A program made the position numbers and the translations under genes. DNA of 64,000 nt, from the NCBI GenBank assembly GCA_003833135.1, contig QZLH01000284.1, positions 1 through 64,000 on the forward strand, in the 5' to 3' direction. The stretch comes from Oehlia diaphana (lineage: Eukaryota; Glomeromycota; Glomeromycetes; Glomerales; Glomeraceae). Under the pieces are notes generated by a model. That model was not told the DNA's origin. It made no database searches and saw nothing but the letters and a program-made list of their open reading frames with translations. Positions 49,676-60,974 of this stretch are shown here, in pieces; the stretch's first letter is position 1, and each line of letters opens with the position of its first letter.

Positions 49676-51008
49676 ATGGTTCAACTAAATTCTCCATTAA
49701 CAAAAACTCCTAATACAAGAGAATATATCGATATTTTCTGCGAAATAAAGAAACTTGAAACATTTTATCATGGATTCGAAGAAAATGCTCCAACAATTGT
49801 TGTTTTTGGTGATCAATCGAGTGGCAAAAGTTCCGTTTTACAACGTTTAACTGGTGGTTTATCATTGCCAAGGTAAAGAAAAAAAAACTATAATTTATCT
49901 TATTTCATTTTTTTTTAAAAAAAAATTTCTTAATAATAGGGGATCCACAAAAAGTACAGTTGCACCTTTCAAAATTCGTATGTTACAAAGAGAAGAGCCG
50001 TTACATAAAATCTCTTTACGTTACATAGAAGATAAAAATCGTAAACCGGTAACTCCAAGAGAGGTCGACTTTGCTATTATAACAGATTTAGATGAGGAAG
50101 ATATCGAACTAAAATTGCGTGAAGCTCAACGTTATGTGCAGAATCCGAGTATTACAGATATTGAAAATACACGATTGCCTGATTCTGATGAGTTAGCTTA
50201 TACAAAAAATGCTGTATGTGTTACAATCAGTGATCCAGGTCAGACATATAATTTATCGATGGTCGACTTACCAGGTAAATAATAGAGGGAGAGGGATGAT
50301 ATATTATTTCATTATTTAACTTTTCTTGTTTCTCATTTAGGTGTGACAAGGAGCGATGAAGATAACGAAGTTTTTGTTTTATCCTTGGTAAAAGAATATA
50401 TTAAAAAAGAAACGACAATCTTGGTCCCAGTATTTCAAGCGACTTCTGATATAGCTACACAATGCGCGTATCGTCTTGCGCGTGAAGCAGATCCGGACGG
50501 TCAACGTACTGTAGGCGTCCTGACAAAGATGGACCGTATCGTCGATTATCCATGTGATGACGAAAAACACCTTGAACTTGCTACTCTTGTAAAAGGTCAA
50601 GGTGAACATCAACTTGTAAATGGTAGTTATGTTATAAGAAATCTTTCTAGTGTTTCGGAGTTTTATGAAGATCCAGAAGAGTTGGAAAAAGAAACAATCA
50701 GAAAACTTAAACAACATATAATCTGGGAAGATGTGCCATTTGATCGATTCGGGTTACAAAATCTAACGATGAAATTAAGTGATTTACAAAGAAAAGCACA
50801 TAAACGGTCATTGCCTAAAGTACGTTCGTTTTTGGAAGATCGTAGATCTGAATTTCAAGAAAAATTAAATGAACTTCCACTACCATCAGATGGAAATCCT
50901 ATGATACATTACTTGGCCAGTATAATAATTAATACACAAATACCATTACCTGCTGCAATAATGGGAACGATGATTTGCATGTATTTTTATAATGTTTTCC
51001 TTGTGTAG
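49676..51008 (+). CDS. Dynamin-like GTPase B: G domain only, with C-terminal hydrophobic anchor
   Basis: Exons 49676-49872, 49940-50274 and 50341-51008 join in phase and encode 399 aa. The G domain is complete: P-loop GDQSSGKSSVLQRL (about residues 46-59), LPRGSTKSTVAPF as switch I, DLPG (about 176) and LTKMDR. It continues through FGLQNLTMKLSDLQ and LEDRRSEFQEKLN to PLPSDGNP, the point where full-length paralogue E enters the stalk. Here it switches to IHYLASIIIN and the hydrophobic TQIPLPAAIMGTMICMYFYN before the stop. Typical dynamin-family GTPases need stalk and GED for oligomerisation, so this short, probably tail-anchored form should act differently. Intron positions and phases equal those of D and E. 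Confidence 0.85.
50918..51005 (+). other. Hydrophobic C-terminal cassette of dynamin B
   Basis: Encodes TQIPLPAAIMGTMICMYFYN and VFLV. It is nearly superimposable on the FAAL-fusion C-terminus at 44395-44489, including many silent positions, and on dynamin D at 60893-60971. Confidence 0.8.
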
Positions 51009-51309
51009 AAAATAATTGCATATTTGCTGAATTTAATTATCGAGTAAAACCATCTTATTTTTTTATTAGTAATATAAAAACTTTTACTATTATGACTTTG
51101 TAAATCTGGCAAAAATTATATGAACAAAGAAATTAGTAATTCCGGCCGAAATTATTTCGGTCAGAGCTTATATATATATGTGTATTAAATCATCTTTTTT
51201 TAGTACTGTATATTTCGTATTTTTAAAAATTTCGTTCTAAATTTTTTTTTTGATATTTCCTCTCCACTTTTTTTCCATTATGAAAGTTATTATCCGAAAT
51301 CGGTATGAT

Positions 51310-51475
51310 TCAACTAATTTACCAAAATATCTTATCAACCGGTACTCTCCAATCAACATTTAAATCTAAAAAAGTGAAATAATGTTCTTATTAATGAATT
51401 GAATATAAATCATTTAGATATGATTTAAATTATTTTAGCCAAACTATGTTAAAAGCTAATAAACCATATCAGATA
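51310..51475 (+). pseudogene. Decayed fragment of the nicotinamide riboside kinase gene
   Basis: Three blocks match the intact NRK gene in the same order. AATTTACCAAAATATCTTAT plus GGTACTCTCCAATCAACATT corresponds to 45747-45800. TTATTAATGAATTGAATA corresponds to about 46035-46055. AATTATTTTAGCCAAACTAT plus GTTAAAAGCTAATAAACCAT corresponds to about 46310-46362. Intervening parts are deleted and stops are present. It marks a former copy of the NRK gene downstream of dynamin B. Confidence 0.75.
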
Positions 51476-54400
51476 TGATTTGTTGTGTCAATTTTATCAA
51501 TGTTGAAACGGCCGTAATTTGAAGCAATAGATGAATTCTTTAAATTAATACTTTTATTATATTAATAAATGTACTGTATCTATTCATAAAGATCTTATTA
51601 TGATTATAAAAGAATTTTGAAGAAAACAAGTATTTAATATTTACAGGTATTACGTCGTAGAATGGTATCAAATGATAAATGAAGTTACAATATACTACTT
51701 CATATATCGGTTAATCTGAGTGTTTACTGTATACTGTATTAATATAACGAGAAAACCCTTCCTAGGGGAATTTTTATGCTAAGAGAAAATATAAATAAAC
51801 TATATATATGAATATCGATAATCACATTAAAAAACTAATAAACAAAATTCTGAATTACAGTATATTATATGATTAAAAATCCTGTATTTGCTTGGAATTC
51901 TCAGTGTAAGACTTACGAATTAATGAATCTTTGTAGATGTTTCAATTGTTTCATGGCAATTACAATGAAGTGTAATGAAAAAATGCAAAAATTTTGACGT
52001 CGAGTGTTACCAGGCGGACAATATCATTTGTATTAATAATTTTACAATGAAGTGTAATGAAAAGATGCAAAAATTTTGACGTCGAGTGTTACCAGGCGGA
52101 CAATATCATTTGTGTTAATAATTTTACGAGGATTTTTATATGATTGAGGATCTAAACTTAATTTTCAATTCTTCAAATTTCTTAAAGAGTCATAATTATG
52201 TGTTATTGTTATTATTTAATTTTTTATTCGAATATTGCTAATTTAATTTAATCAGGATGAATTTCACTATGGTTAGATGTGATTATGTGACCGGAAAATG
52301 GCATTTTCCAGATTATGAATTAATTTCACATGATCATTCAGATCACAACCATGCAATGTGTTCAAAAAGGAACGTAACACTAATTTTTTTTAATGATTGT
52401 TTTTCACTGCGCACACTGAAATTTTTTTTTTTTTTTTTTTGCACTGTACCAGACTCTCGCATAGACTGATAAAAAGTTCTTCGAAATTTAAGCTCTGTAG
52501 TCTGTACCTACGATATTCTACGCAGGATAAAAATATGGTGTAGGCAGTAATAGGCTATGTGTTGCGAGTACATTTCTTCTATCTTACATACTGCTGTCAG
52601 TCTTCTCGAAAGTACCAATTTTCAGCAAACAATATTTCTTCCTTGAAGAAATAATTTGCATCCCCAGAACAAACTGGGGAATGGATTGTTCTGAATTTAG
52701 TACAAAGTAAAAGTTCATTTGATGTAAGTAACGCTCTTATTTCATAACATAACGAAAATTATCTCGTAATATATTAAATTACTGGTTATCTGATAGATAT
52801 GTCGACTTGGACTATTTAGTATTGTCACAATAGTGAAAGAAATATTTTAGATGTGATGTTTTGTTTAATTCAAAAATTATTAACTCATATTATTGTGAAA
52901 ATATCATAGACTGGAATTCGTATTTGAGAAACAAAGCGAGACCAAATACTGCATCTCGCTACTTAAGGACTCAACCGAATTGCGTAAGGCATGAAGAGGA
53001 GACCGCTGGTTTATTAAGGGATAGGATGCTCGTTAGCGCAATTAAGAAGCGAAGACAAAATTTTTTATAAAACAACATATTTAGTATAGGAGCATAACTA
53101 TGTATCTCAGGCTTAGACTTAAACTTTATAATTTATTTTTTTATTGACCATTTAAATAAAGCTTAGGGTATTTAATGCTCTAACAGTTTAGTTCTACTAG
53201 ATATTTTTACATGTGGGTAATTGGGTAATTGAGGAGTCAATGAAGCATTCATTGATCATATTTTGATCGTATGAACGCGTGCACATTGATACAGGATAAT
53301 CTAGGAATAAATCTTAATTTGTAGTCGACAAATTATCATTATATTATAATAATGAAGATCTGAGATCTAGTGCATCAGGTTAGTGATGAATTGTTGCCAA
53401 GATATTTTTTACCATTCTAATCCAAAACTGAATATGGTGGTTAATGAAATTAGTAGAAAAGAGATAAAAACAAGAGAGTATGTCTTAATTTGTTTAAATT
53501 TCGGGATTCTCATTACTTCGACCAATAAATTTCGGACTATTTCTATTTGCTTTAGTCTCTTTCGTGCTCTTATTTCCCATACCCAATGAAAGGAAAATCC
53601 GCGCTTTCCTCCGGAAACAGAAGATAAGATCATGAATTCACTGGGATTGGCGAGAGATGACGCTCATGGGCAACGAACTCTTACAGAAAGGAACTTGCCG
53701 GACAAGAGGCTGAACCCACTACACGGTAAGTTAATTAACAACGACTTCACAAACGATATGATTATAAGTATCATACGCGAGCATGGTTTCAGGTTGTTTT
53801 TAGAATTATCCGTGCCTATAGGAAGAAGTAATGAATGACGCTGAGGAAAGTCCACATCACAAGATTTAACCCAATTATATCAAAAAAAACTACTAGAAAT
53901 TTTATGTTGATAAACTTGGTATGTATATGCTAAAAGATCAGGTATATTAAATCTGAAGAATCGGTTACTGATCCAGCTGTTAAAAATCGAGTGTATTGCG
54001 TAAGAAAAACAGGAGAGAAATATTTACAGAAACGCAGATGAAAAGAAACGTAACGTGACTTTCCTGTCCCACGCAGAAGTTAAGCTATGACACGTGAACA
54101 GGGACGAATATATATATATACATATTTACTGTACATAATGATTACTAAATAGTAAATGCCGCAGCCCGCATATTATGGGAATTATATGAAATTGTGTTTT
54201 AATTGTGCCCAGATTTAATTAATAGGCGCGGAAGGAAAATTGTGTGGAATTATTTGAAAATTTATTATGAAATTATCCCTGCACGTGAAATTAGCGTGTA
54301 AATTGGCACACAATCGCGACAAATAAGGACCAATTCAACTTTAGATTTCAGATGATATTTCAGATGATAAGCAAATTAACGAAATAACGAGATAAATAAA

Positions 54401-54569
54401 GTCAAGTCATGTTACCGAAATTTTTAATTCCCAATTCCACGTGAATTCCTGCACCGAATGTTTTAAAAAGTAACACGAAAACACAAACATTAACGCCATT
54501 AAAAACATCTAAACTGCACTCATATCATAAAGCTCTTTTAAAATTAAGTTAAAATTAAGTTTTCTAATA
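51476..54569. other. Intergenic region with tandem duplication and unassigned short frames
   Basis: The region carries an 82-bp direct tandem duplication (51961-52128). Short open frames at 52861-53070 and 53632-53838 have higher GC than their surroundings but no recognisable domain and no intron logic that extends them. They could be relics of transposon coding sequence. No gene is supported. Confidence 0.4.
51961..52128. repeat. 82-bp tandem duplication, two near-identical copies
   Basis: TACAATGAAGTGTAATGAAA starts at 51961 and again at 52043. Within each unit the block GACGTCGAGTGTTACCAGGC is identical. Only about two substitutions distinguish the copies, implying a young duplication. 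It is non-coding. Confidence 0.88.
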
Positions 54570-56200
54570 ATGCGAAAAATAAGATTAGCATTAGTGTCAT
54601 TGGATTGGATACGTCCAAAAGATCCGTTAACAAATTTAGGACACGCATCTATACTTGCCACTTTACAGAAATATAATTCGAATCAACTAACATTTTTAAA
54701 TGATCATCGATATTCTGTTAAATATTGCCCGGACGTAGAAGAATTTAGTGAGAATGTTGTAAAGAATTTAATATACGATGAACCGGATTTAATTGCTTTT
54801 GGTGTATATATTTGGAATGAATTACATACTCAATTAATCTTAAAAAAACTTAGAAAGAAAATTAAAGAGAGAGATTGCATATCGATTGGATTTTCTGGAA
54901 AAGGAAGAGGAGAAGGACGAATTATGATTGATTATCTTCGTAAGCCGTTAATTTTATTAGGAGGTCCTCAGGTAAGATTAATATTAACTAATTTTTATTT
55001 TTACGTAAATTATTAATCTTTTTTTATGCACGATAGATATCCTATGCGCCAATTAATACATTAGAAGGTCATTATCCAGACGCTGACTTGTTTATTCGTG
55101 GATATGCCGAAAAAGCGGTTTCTAAGGTTGTAGAAACACTTTCAACTCACGTCACAAGTTCGGGCAATATGACCTCATCATACCAATTCGCAACACATCA
55201 ACAATGTTTTTTACGACCTATATCCACTTCATCATCAAATATTTCAAATCCGACTATGCTTTTGCATAAAATTAAAGGATTACATCAACGAGGACATCCT
55301 GATTTGGGAATACAAGCCGCCGTAGATATGGAATCTCTTCCTTCTCCTTTCTTACCCGTTGAAACTTTAGAGAACGCTTCTAATTTAGATAATAATGTTT
55401 CTCAAAGCAAATTGGTGAATTCACCCATTATTCCCTTAAGTAATCGATCATTTATTAGATGGGAAACACAACGTGGATGTCCATTCAAATGCACATTTTG
55501 TCAACATCGTGATACTTATACAAATAGACAAGCACTTTCCCCGCCACGAACTCTTTCTGAAATCCAAGAAATAACTTCTTCACCGGTAAACGACATAGCA
55601 GTTCTCGATCCCACATTTAATTCCGGTCCAAATTATTTATCAACGTTAGATAATTTAATAAAATATAAATATAAAGGAAAACTATCATTACAAACTCGTT
55701 TTGAAATGATCAAACCACAATTTATTGAAAAATGCTCAGTGCTCGTTAATGAATTAAAAGCAAATATTCAATTAGAATTTGGAGTACAAAGTATTATTAA
55801 AAAAGAATCATTAGTTATTCAACGAATGAATAATTTAAATTCTGTTAAAGAAAATTCATCATTATTAAGAAAAAATAATATTAAATTTGAAATTTCTTTG
55901 ATCTATGGATTACCACATCAGACTGTTGAGAGTTTTAAAGAAAGTATTGAATTCGCTAAAACTTTAGGTGCTGAAAAAGTTGTTGCTTGGCCTTTAATGT
56001 TATTGAGAGGTACTGAGTTGGAAAGAAGAAAGGAAGAATTGGGTTTGAAAGAAGAAATTTTAAGTAGTGTGGATTTGGATAGTGAATTGCCTAGAGAACG
56101 AATTAGTGAAGGTATACCACATGTAGTAGAAAGTCCAACATTTACAAAAGGCGAATGGAGAGAAATGATGAGAATCGCTAATGAACTTAAGTATATGTAA
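54570..56200 (+). CDS. Radical SAM enzyme with N-terminal cobalamin-binding-like domain
   Basis: Two exons (54570-54971, 55037-56200) join in phase and encode 521 aa. Residues 1-175 resemble the Rossmann-like B12-binding domain found before many bacterial radical SAM domains (RLALVSLDWIRP, DLIAFGVYIWN, LILLGGPQ), though I see no DxHxxG cobalamin-ligand motif. The core begins at RWETQRGCPFKCTFCQHRD (about residues 270-288). Its CxxxCxxC would bind the 4Fe-4S cluster that cleaves S-adenosylmethionine. Later LEFGVQS and ISLIYGLPHQTVESF fit the radical SAM barrel. The substrate is unknown. It lies between dynamin-like loci B and C. The architecture is mainly bacterial, so horizontal acquisition is possible; the intron and AT-rich codons show it is adapted to this genome. 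Confidence 0.78.
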
Positions 56201-57395
56201 AAGTCATTCATTTGCTTTATTTGTATATAAGTAAGCTTTTATAGGTTTAAAAGATATTACGCGAGAGTAGAATAATTTGTCCGTATTAGTTATAAATTGC
56301 TGCGCCACTAAGCTTCATTCTCTGTAGCTATGATTCAGAACTAAATTAACTAATTTTCAGTTCTTATAAATGATATTAGGCAATTATAATTTTTTCATCA
56401 ATTTTTTTTATTCCCACATTTCTATTTCTTTAAATACTGTATTTTTAAGTCGATTATATATAAAATGATTTGATTTTTTAACCGATAATTCATATTTATA
56501 ATAAGTTATATGCTTTCATATTTGGCCAATGTGTATTTGGTTAATTACATTCAGAACGCAAACAAACCTAAATCATTATCTTCAAAATCTAAATTGTTAG
56601 AATTATTTGTATTTACCAACCCTCAGTAAGATTAAAAATTTAAGGTGCTTGGGATAATCAAAAATATACCTAGTGATTTGTCCTTCTAGACGTTTCTAAA
56701 TAAGTAAGTAAAATATCTGGTAATTTTAAGCTTGGAGACAATTTATTGCTTTAGAGAACAAGTTGTCTATGGATAAATTTTCTCAAGCAATTTTGATTTT
56801 GGACAACTATTTTTGCATTCTATTTTAATCCAATATGTATCAAAATAATAAGGTATTAAATATAGAAAAATAAATATTTGAATGTTAATAATCTACCATA
56901 CTATATTTTAATATCATAATCGGATTAAATAAGCACTAATATGCTACAATACAGGAGTATACAATATACGATAAATTAATATTTATTTTTTGCCTATTTT
57001 TTAAATGTTAGGAATCAAATGCAATTTATATACACGACAAATGGCCAATGCCACACACAAATACTTCAAGAATGCAATTTTAAAATTTGTTCTCGGATTT
57101 TCTTTTTACATCTTTAATTTTAATTAATTCATTAAAATATAATTCGAAGTCATATGTCCATTCCGTTATCTTCCTAACCGTTAATCGACATCCGTTCATT
57201 TAATAACACTTTTGGAATAATCATAATTAAGTTTACTCATTATAGAAACAACTTATTGATAATCATTTTGATAAATCAAACCCGTATTAGGATTAGAATA
57301 AACAAACCCATGCTCATTGCAAAAAAAGAATCGACTATTAAGTATAGCTTGATTTTCTTCATTATTTTCTCCCTCTAAATTCTTCAAGAGTATCT
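56201..57395. other. Intergenic region, radical SAM gene to locus C
   Basis: No gene. The right end has TCATTTAATAACACTTTTGG (57197) and the conserved TTTACTCATTATAGAAACAA motif (57232). Confidence 0.45.
57232..57252 (+). promoter_or_regulatory. Conserved dynamin-cluster upstream motif (locus C)
   Basis: TTTACTCATTATAGAAACAA about 185 bp before the remnant start of locus C, preceded at 57197 by TCATTTAATAACACTTTTGG. It survives although the gene downstream is dead. Confidence 0.6.
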
Positions 57396-58436
57396 AATCC
57401 AAAAGATTGTTGACATTATGTGCGAGATGGGAATAGGAAAACTTGAAGAAAATATACCAACAATCGTTATGTTTGGTGATCAATCGAGTGGCAATAGTTC
57501 TATTTTACAACGTTTAACTGGTGGTTTACCATTACTAATACCCAGGTAAGAAAAAAATATACATATAGTTTCTTTATTCTTTTTAAAAAAACAATTTCTT
57601 CCTTATACGACATAAACAGGGGCACAAAAAGTATAATTGAAGTTCGTACGTTACAAACTGAGGAATTGGTACGTAAAATCTCTTTACGTTATATAGAAGA
57701 CGAAAATCATCAACCGGTATCTCCAAGGGAAGTCGAGTTTATTATAACGGAATTTGATGAGGAAGAAATTGAAGAAAAATTGTGTGAAGCTCAACGTTAT
57801 ATAAAAAATCCGAGTATTACAAATGTTCAAAATACACGATTGCCACCTGATTCCGGTGAGTTAGCTTTTACAAAAAATGCTGTATGTGTTACAATCAGCG
57901 GTCCAGACCAGATGTACAGTTTATCCATAATTGACTTGCCAGATAAATAGAAAAAGTAAATGGTGGAGTGAAATTCAAAAATTTAATATTCATTAAAACT
58001 ACACGTAGGAGTTGTAAGAAATGATGAAAGCTACGAAAATTTCGCATTATCTTTAATAAAAGAATATACTAAAAAAGAAACGATAATTTTGATGCCTGTA
58101 TTTCAAGCAACTTCTGGCATAGATACACAATGCGTATATCGTCTTGCGCGTGAAGCAGATCCTGTACAGTGGGCGTCCTAACAAAAGTGGATCGTATTAT
58201 CAATTATCCAAGTGATGACGAAAAGTATCTTGAACTTGCTACTCTTGTAAAAGGTCAAGGTCAAGGAGAACATGGTACTTACGTTATAAGAAATCCTACC
58301 AATTCAGAAAATTATTTAGACCCAGATGAGTTGGAAAAAGAGACAATTAGAGCTCTTAAACAACTAAGAATCTGGAGGGATATTACCACATGATCGACAT
58401 GGGTTACAAAGAAATTTACGTGAGCGATCATTGATC
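57396..58436 (+). pseudogene. Dynamin-like GTPase locus C, pseudogene
   Basis: All three dynamin exons are recognisable (about 57396-57546, 57620-57950, 58011-58436) but several lesions are present. The N-terminal region is frameshifted near 57405. The P-loop reads GDQSSGNSS, losing the catalytic lysine. The exon 2 donor is CCAGATAAAT where paralogues have CCAGGTAAAT, so the splice site is lost and DLPG becomes DLPD. About 10 nt are deleted near 58164 (between AREADP and the paralogues' TVGVLTK), shifting the frame. A stop follows GGATATTACCACA near 58391. No stalk is left. Confidence 0.85.
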
Positions 58437-59644
58437 AGAGTTTTAATTCTCTTTCGTAACCTGTTTATCGGACTTTTGTAAACGAGCGAGCTTTATAATT
58501 TTTTTGTCATTATCTATTTTATGTCTTAAGTTACAAATGCTACTTTTCATAAAAATTTTTTTTTATGTTAATAAGATTTCTTGCGTTAAATAATAATCGA
58601 TAACTCAATATTTAAATTAAGATGTTAGTAAATATTTTTATCGTTTTTTATTCGTAAAATTACTTTTTAAATATTAATCGGCCAAATTGTTTCATTGTAT
58701 TATTATTTACGCGAAATACAAATTTATCATATTTTTGTTCAGAAACTTGAAACTTAACAAATCAACAATATTCTGAATGCAAGATGGGTATAAAGGTTCT
58801 TAAATTACTTTGTGAAAATTCGTAAAAAAAATCACAGTCAGATCCAAACGATCATGTGAATGTAAAACACCAAAGCTGATCGAATGATCAGGCTATCTCC
58901 AAATTTTTCTTGTCCCACTTTACAAATGAAAAATGACTCATCCTCTTCGGAATTTCCCTATATATCTCCGTACACGTCAGTGAAGCTTGTATTACCATCA
59001 ACAAGTTTTGAAACCGGATAACTTATAAACATGCTGAATAAGATGATATCTTCAACATTAAACTTTAAAAATTTCATTTAATACTTAATAGAAAATTTTA
59101 TTGAAATATTCCGCAGGTTACGTTTTGTATTCCAATTAGTTTATATTAGTAATTTCCATCATTTTATCCGAATTTACTATCTAAATGATTCAGGTAGTAC
59201 ACAATTGTAACACAATTAAATATTAGGAGGAAAACTGCCTCATTTAATAACACTTTTGGGACTTTTGGAACAAATACTTACTCATTATAGAAATAAGGGA
59301 TTCTTGCATTCTACGCATATTCTATGCATACATGACCTTATCGATTAATCGTGTGAAAAATGGCGTATTTTAAAAGTAAAATTATTCATTCAAAGATAAA
59401 AAACATGCTCGAAAAAATTTTTCAATAAAAGCTTTATTAGGAATAAACTAGAAACAATGAATTAAAGAAATTTTTTTAACCTTTTTTTAATTTTTTTTTA
59501 TTCCAAAAAAAAAAGTAATTAACCTAAAAAAATGCAAGAATTCCGTGAATTTCATACTCAAAATTCAATAAAATTCAATTATAAAAAAAAACCAGTATAA
59601 AATGCAATTTAATTTCTTTAATTTAGAGAAATAATTCAATCAAG
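58437..59644. other. Intergenic region, locus C to locus D
   Basis: No gene is supported. TCATTTAATAACACTTTTGG at 59240 and the conserved CTTACTCATTATAGAAATAA at 59277 lie upstream of locus D, at a greater distance (about 370 bp) than at the other loci. Confidence 0.45.
59277..59297 (+). promoter_or_regulatory. Conserved dynamin-cluster upstream motif (locus D)
   Basis: CTTACTCATTATAGAAATAA, one base different from the A and E copies, preceded 37 bp earlier by TCATTTAATAACACTTTTGG. Confidence 0.6.
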
Positions 59645-60974
59645 ATGGTTCGACTAAATTCTCCACTAGCAGAAACGTCAAGTGCAAGAGATTATATTGA
59701 CATTATGAGCGAAATAAAGAAACTTGAAGCATTTTACCATGAATTTGAAGAAAATAATCCAACAATTATTGTTTTTGGTGATCAATCGAGTGGCAAAAGT
59801 ACCGTTTTACAACGTTTAACTGGTGGTTTACCATTGCCAAGGTAAAGAAAAAAAAACTATAATTTATTTTATTTCATTTTTTTTAAAAAAAATTTCTTCA
59901 TTATAGGGGATCCACAAAAAGTACAGTTGCCCCTTTCAAAATTCGTATGTTACAAAGTGAAGAACCATTACATAAAATATCTTTACGTTACGTAGAAAAC
60001 AAAAATCGTGAGCCGATACATCCAAGTGAAGTTGATTTTGCTGTTATAACAGATTTGGATGAGTTAGAAATAGAAGAAAAATTGCGCGAAGCTCAACGTT
60101 ACGTACAGAATCCGAGTATTGATTTTAAAAACGAACGATTGCCACCTGATAATGATGAGCTATCTTATACAAAAAATGTTGTATGTGTTACAATCAGTGG
60201 TCCAGAACAGATGTACAATTTATCTTTGGTCGACTTACCCGGTAAATAGAAAAAATTAAGGGGAGGGAGATGCAAAAATTTCATTATTTAACGTCTCTTT
60301 TTACGCATTATTTAGGAATTACAAGAAGTGATGAAAACAATGAAGCTTTTGTGTTATCTCTGGTAAATGAGTATATTAAAAAAGAATCAACAATCTTGGT
60401 TCCTGTATTTCAGGCAACTTCTGATATAGCTACACAATGCGCGTGTCGTCTTGCGCGTGAAACAGATCCGAACGGTCAACGTACAGTAGGTGTCCTAACA
60501 AAGATAGATCGTATCGTCGATCATCAAAGTGATGACGAAAAACACCTTGAACTTGCTACTCTTGTAAAAGGTCAAGGACTTGTAAATGGTACTTATGTTA
60601 TAAGAAATCCTTCCAGTGTTCGTTCAGAAATCCACGAGGATCCAGATGAATTGGAAAAAGAAACAATTAGAAAACTTAAACAACATATAATCTGGGAAGA
60701 TGTGCCATTTGATCGATTCGGATTGCAAAATCTAACGATGAAATTAAGTGATTTACAAAGAAAAGAACATAAACGGTCATTGCCAAAAATTCGTTCTTTT
60801 TTGGAAGATCGAAGATCTGAATTTGAAGAAAAATTAAATGCACTTCCACTACCATTAGATACAAATTCAATTACACATTACCTATCCAATAAAGTAATGA
60901 ATACTCAAGTACCATTACTTGCTGCAATAGCAGGGACGATAGTTTGCATGTATTTTAAAAAAAAATTATATTAA
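59645..60974 (+). CDS. Dynamin-like GTPase D: G domain only, with C-terminal hydrophobic anchor
   Basis: Exons 59645-59841, 59907-60241 and 60316-60974 join in phase and encode 396 aa. Motifs are P-loop GDQSSGKSTVLQRL, LPRGSTKSTVAPF, DLPG and LTKIDR. Like B, it ends soon after LPLPLDTNS with IHYLS-type sequence (THYLSNKVMN) and the hydrophobic TQVPLLAAIAGTIVCMYFKK plus KLY. The stalk and GED of paralogue E are absent. A few codons (EHQ in the KGQGEHQLVNG block of B) are deleted in frame. The shared truncation point with B indicates that the short form existed before B and D separated, and that it is kept under coding constraint. The basic KKK end is compatible with a tail-anchored protein. 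Confidence 0.85.
60893..60971 (+). other. Hydrophobic C-terminal cassette of dynamin D
   Basis: Encodes TQVPLLAAIAGTIVCMYFKK. It aligns with the cassettes of dynamin B and of the FAAL fusion and is the most diverged of the three. The C-terminal aromatic YN residues are replaced by lysines. Confidence 0.75.

Noticed and set aside
50379..50717. 112-residue open frame antisense to dynamin B
   Set aside because: It lies entirely within an exon of a well-supported gene on the other strand. Similar antisense frames occur over the other dynamin loci for the same reason.
60270..60974. Alternative start in the intron before exon 3 of dynamin D
   Set aside because: The first part is intronic; the conserved acceptor at 60315 gives a phase-correct join identical to the paralogues.
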